Made by a program: the position numbers and the translations under genes. Positions 62,716 to 64,000 of a DNA stretch of 64,000 nucleotides are shown piece by piece. Under the pieces are notes generated by a model. That model made no database searches and was not told the DNA's origin. It worked only from the letters and a program-made list of their open reading frames with translations. Location of the stretch: positions 1-64,000 of the forward strand of contig NZ_JACJSA010000006.1 of assembly GCF_014697545.1 (NCBI RefSeq). The letters are read 5' to 3'. The number at the start of each line of letters is the position of its first letter. The stretch's first letter is position 1. Source of the stretch: Oscillatoria sp. FACHB-1407 (GTDB lineage Bacteria; Cyanobacteriota; Cyanobacteriia; Elainellales; Elainellaceae).

Positions 62716-63600
62716 ATGAAAAGCTTATTTGCGTCGTTTCGCTGGTTGTCTCTGAGTGTAGTGGGGTTGCTGCTCGTTGCCTATGGCGGGATTTGTCTCT
62801 ATCTCTATTTTCGACAGACCCGCTTCATTTTCTTTCCATCCCCTTACATTGAGACGACTCCTGACGAGTTTGGCATGGCGTATGAGGATGTGTGGTTGTC
62901 TGTGGGCAATGGCAATCCCCCTGCCCAGCTACATAGCTGGTGGATTCCGGCGCAATCAACGTCACGAGGTGTTGTGTTATATCTGCATGGCAACGGTGCC
63001 AATATCGGTGCCAATGTCGCTCAGGCAGAGCGATTTCATCGGTTAGGGCTATCGGTGTTGTTGATCGACTATCGTGGCTATGGCAAGAGCACAGGCGGTT
63101 TTCCCTCGGAGGTGAAGGTCTATGAAGATGCAGCGATCGCCTGGAATTATCTGACGCAGGAACGGCAGATTCCGCCGCAACAGATTTTGCTGTACGGGCA
63201 TTCCCTGGGAGGGGCGATCGCCACTCAATTAGCCATTCAGCAGCCCGATGCAGCCGGGTTGATTGTGCAGTGTTCGTTCACCTCCATTCGGGAGATGACC
63301 AACCGTATGCCGCCTTATCGTCTGTTACCAATCGATCTCGTGTTGACTCAACGGTTTGACTCAATTCACAAAGTGCCCCGTTTACAAATGCCAGTGTTGT
63401 TTATTCATGGCATAGCAGATACGGAAGTCCCGGCGGATATGAGTCAGAGCTTGTTTGATGCGGCTCCTGAACCGAAACGACTCTGGCTAGTCCCTGGGGC
63501 AGGGCATAACAATGTGGGAGATACCGCAGGAGCAGAATACTTGCGAGTGGTGGAGCAATTCGTGCAGGAAACGATCCCTAATCCAGCAGTGATTGATTAA
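62716..63600 (+). CDS. Membrane-anchored alpha/beta hydrolase (BEM46/ABHD13-like)
   Basis: A 294-residue serine hydrolase. One N-terminal helix (~10-32, LSLSVVGLLLVAYGGICLYLYF) followed by FRQTRFIFFPSPYIETTPDEFGMAYEDVWL, then the oxyanion HGNGANIG (~93), the DYRGYGKSTGG loop, nucleophile GHSLGG (~164-169), acid D in IHGIADTEVP and His in GAGHNNV. The family includes ABHD13/BEM46 thioesterases and lipases; substrate unknown. ATG 62716 is used so that the helix is close to the start. The gene sits between inverted copies of the D1 element (62518 and 63601). Confidence 0.88.
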   Translation: MKSLFASFRWLSLSVVGLLLVAYGGICLYLYFRQTRFIFFPSPYIETTPDEFGMAYEDVWLSVGNGNPPAQLHSWWIPAQSTSRGVVLYLHGNGANIGANVAQAERFHRLGLSVLLIDYRGYGKSTGGFPSEVKVYEDAAIAWNYLTQERQIPPQQILLYGHSLGGAIATQLAIQQPDAAGLIVQCSFTSIREMTNRMPPYRLLPIDLVLTQRFDSIHKVPRLQMPVLFIHGIADTEVPADMSQSLFDAAPEPKRLWLVPGAGHNNVGDTAGAEYLRVVEQFVQETIPNPAVID

Positions 63601-63757
63601 TGTGAATTCGGGATCAGGATTTTGGCGGTTGAAACCGCTGCTGTCGGCACAAAACCGACCTGTATCAGTTCGTCTAACCCTTGATTTTTGATAGCCTGCG
63701 ACGGCAGATTTGGTTCCGGTCGCCGTGAATTCATTTGCCAGGGTCTTAAACTTGGTC
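63601..63757 (-). mobile_element. Degenerate D1 element, inverted copy 3
   Basis: The reverse complement can be aligned along nearly the whole element: ...GGCAAATGAATTCACGG..., CAGGTCGGTTTTG, AGCAGCGGTTTCAACCGCC, ATCCTGATCCCGAATTCACA. It is more diverged than copies 1 and 2 and lost the terminal GT. Begins directly after the hydrolase stop codon. Confidence 0.8.
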
Positions 63758-63762
63758 ATTTC

Positions 63763-64000
63763 CTAACCCTTCTGGCACCAAAACCGATACATAGCCGAGA
63801 AGGCAGTGGGATGAGTTGCCTCAAATTGGTCGAGCCAGGTCAGATTAGTTAGGGTGGGATCGTCCGGAAACTGAGCTTTGTATGCCTGAGTTAAATCGGG
63901 GGCGATCGGCTCTAGCCCAATCAAGTGTAAACCAAGGTGCTCTAGGATTTCGGCAATTTGTGGCAGGGTGTAGTTTTGCTCTTGCACATGAAAGATCAGA
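63763..64000 (-). CDS. C-terminal part of a class I SAM-dependent methyltransferase (partial)
   Basis: The frame runs off the right edge of the window. The visible ~78 residues (...LIFHVQEQNYTLPQIAEILEHLGLHLIGLEPIAP then WLDQFEATHPTAFSAMYRFWCQKG) match the end of a TPR-containing methyltransferase family in which a FHVQEH segment is followed by a helix and the final (M/Y)xFWCQK. The catalytic domain is outside the window. The GTG near 63987 is internal and not the real start. Confidence 0.75.
   Translation of the reverse strand, partial: LIFHVQEQNYTLPQIAEILEHLGLHLIGLEPIAPDLTQAYKAQFPDDPTLTNLTWLDQFEATHPTAFSAMYRFWCQKG

Overview
The window is chromosomal DNA of a cyanobacterium, most likely a filamentous or Leptolyngbya-type lineage (lineage is an inference). 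The evidence is the photosystem II assembly gene psb34, a group 2 sigma factor of the cyanobacterial type, several small cyanobacteria-only proteins (a DUF1816 protein and others), the very frequent octamer GCGATCGC (HIP1), and arrays of heptanucleotide repeats. No rRNA operon, CRISPR array, prophage or complete insertion sequence was seen. One tRNA gene is present.

Layout. 0-10 kb: sigma factor, alpha-glucan phosphorylase, a phasin-like protein, an AsnO/VioC-like dioxygenase, a J-domain/TPR protein, a TM2-SHOCT membrane protein, a helix-hairpin-helix protein and signal peptidase I. 10-22 kb: LapA-like protein, an unannotated 33-residue membrane peptide, ScpA, a sugar-nucleotide transferase, EVE protein, CNNM/CorC transporter, tRNA-Met(CAT), PyrE, a UDP-xylose synthase/UDP-glucose dehydrogenase pair, endonuclease V and a DUF429 protein. 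22-30 kb: an unusual histidine kinase with its membrane sensor and DHp domain duplicated in tandem, two thiol peroxidase-type proteins, a glycogen debranching enzyme and psb34 behind a triple HLR1-like operator. 30-38 kb: oxidoreductase, small membrane proteins, ExbB/ExbD, YkvA-like protein, DnaB, ribosomal L9 and glyoxalase II. 39-46 kb: a probable surface-glycan locus made of an ABC exporter with a histidine-kinase-like tail that has lost its histidine, a GT10 fucosyltransferase, two paralogous GT8-like proteins and APS kinase. 46-50 kb: an RNA m5C methyltransferase, then MnmH next to an NDH-SelD fusion, together a selenouridine tRNA pathway. 50-64 kb: PyrH-Frr, geranylgeranyl-reductase family protein, RadC, a STAS protein that apparently starts at ATC, Mini-RNase III, RlmB, DUF1816 protein, hydrolases, a class A beta-lactamase-like protein, GatA and the end of a methyltransferase.

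Intergenic DNA is rich in dispersed repeats. The clearest is a MITE-like element of about 161 bp. Two of its copies are bounded by different perfect 6-bp direct repeats (TCGGTA; TAACTA), direct evidence of transposition; a third degenerate copy and a fragment are also present. There are two other small hairpin families with three copies each, GC palindromes around TTTCGCGAAA and GACGCGAT, and two heptanucleotide arrays. Some repeats run into genes: they supply the C-termini of the histidine kinase and the DUF429 protein and surround the start of lepB with decoy ATGs.

Functional links: glycogen breakdown (phosphorylase and debranching enzyme), nucleotide-sugar supply (transferase, Ugd, UXS) and glycan assembly/export (ABC, GT10, GT8-like) are the main metabolic themes. 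Peroxiredoxins, glyoxalase II, Psb34 and the selenium pathway point to stress and redox functions. All family names come from reading the translated sequence; no database search was run.
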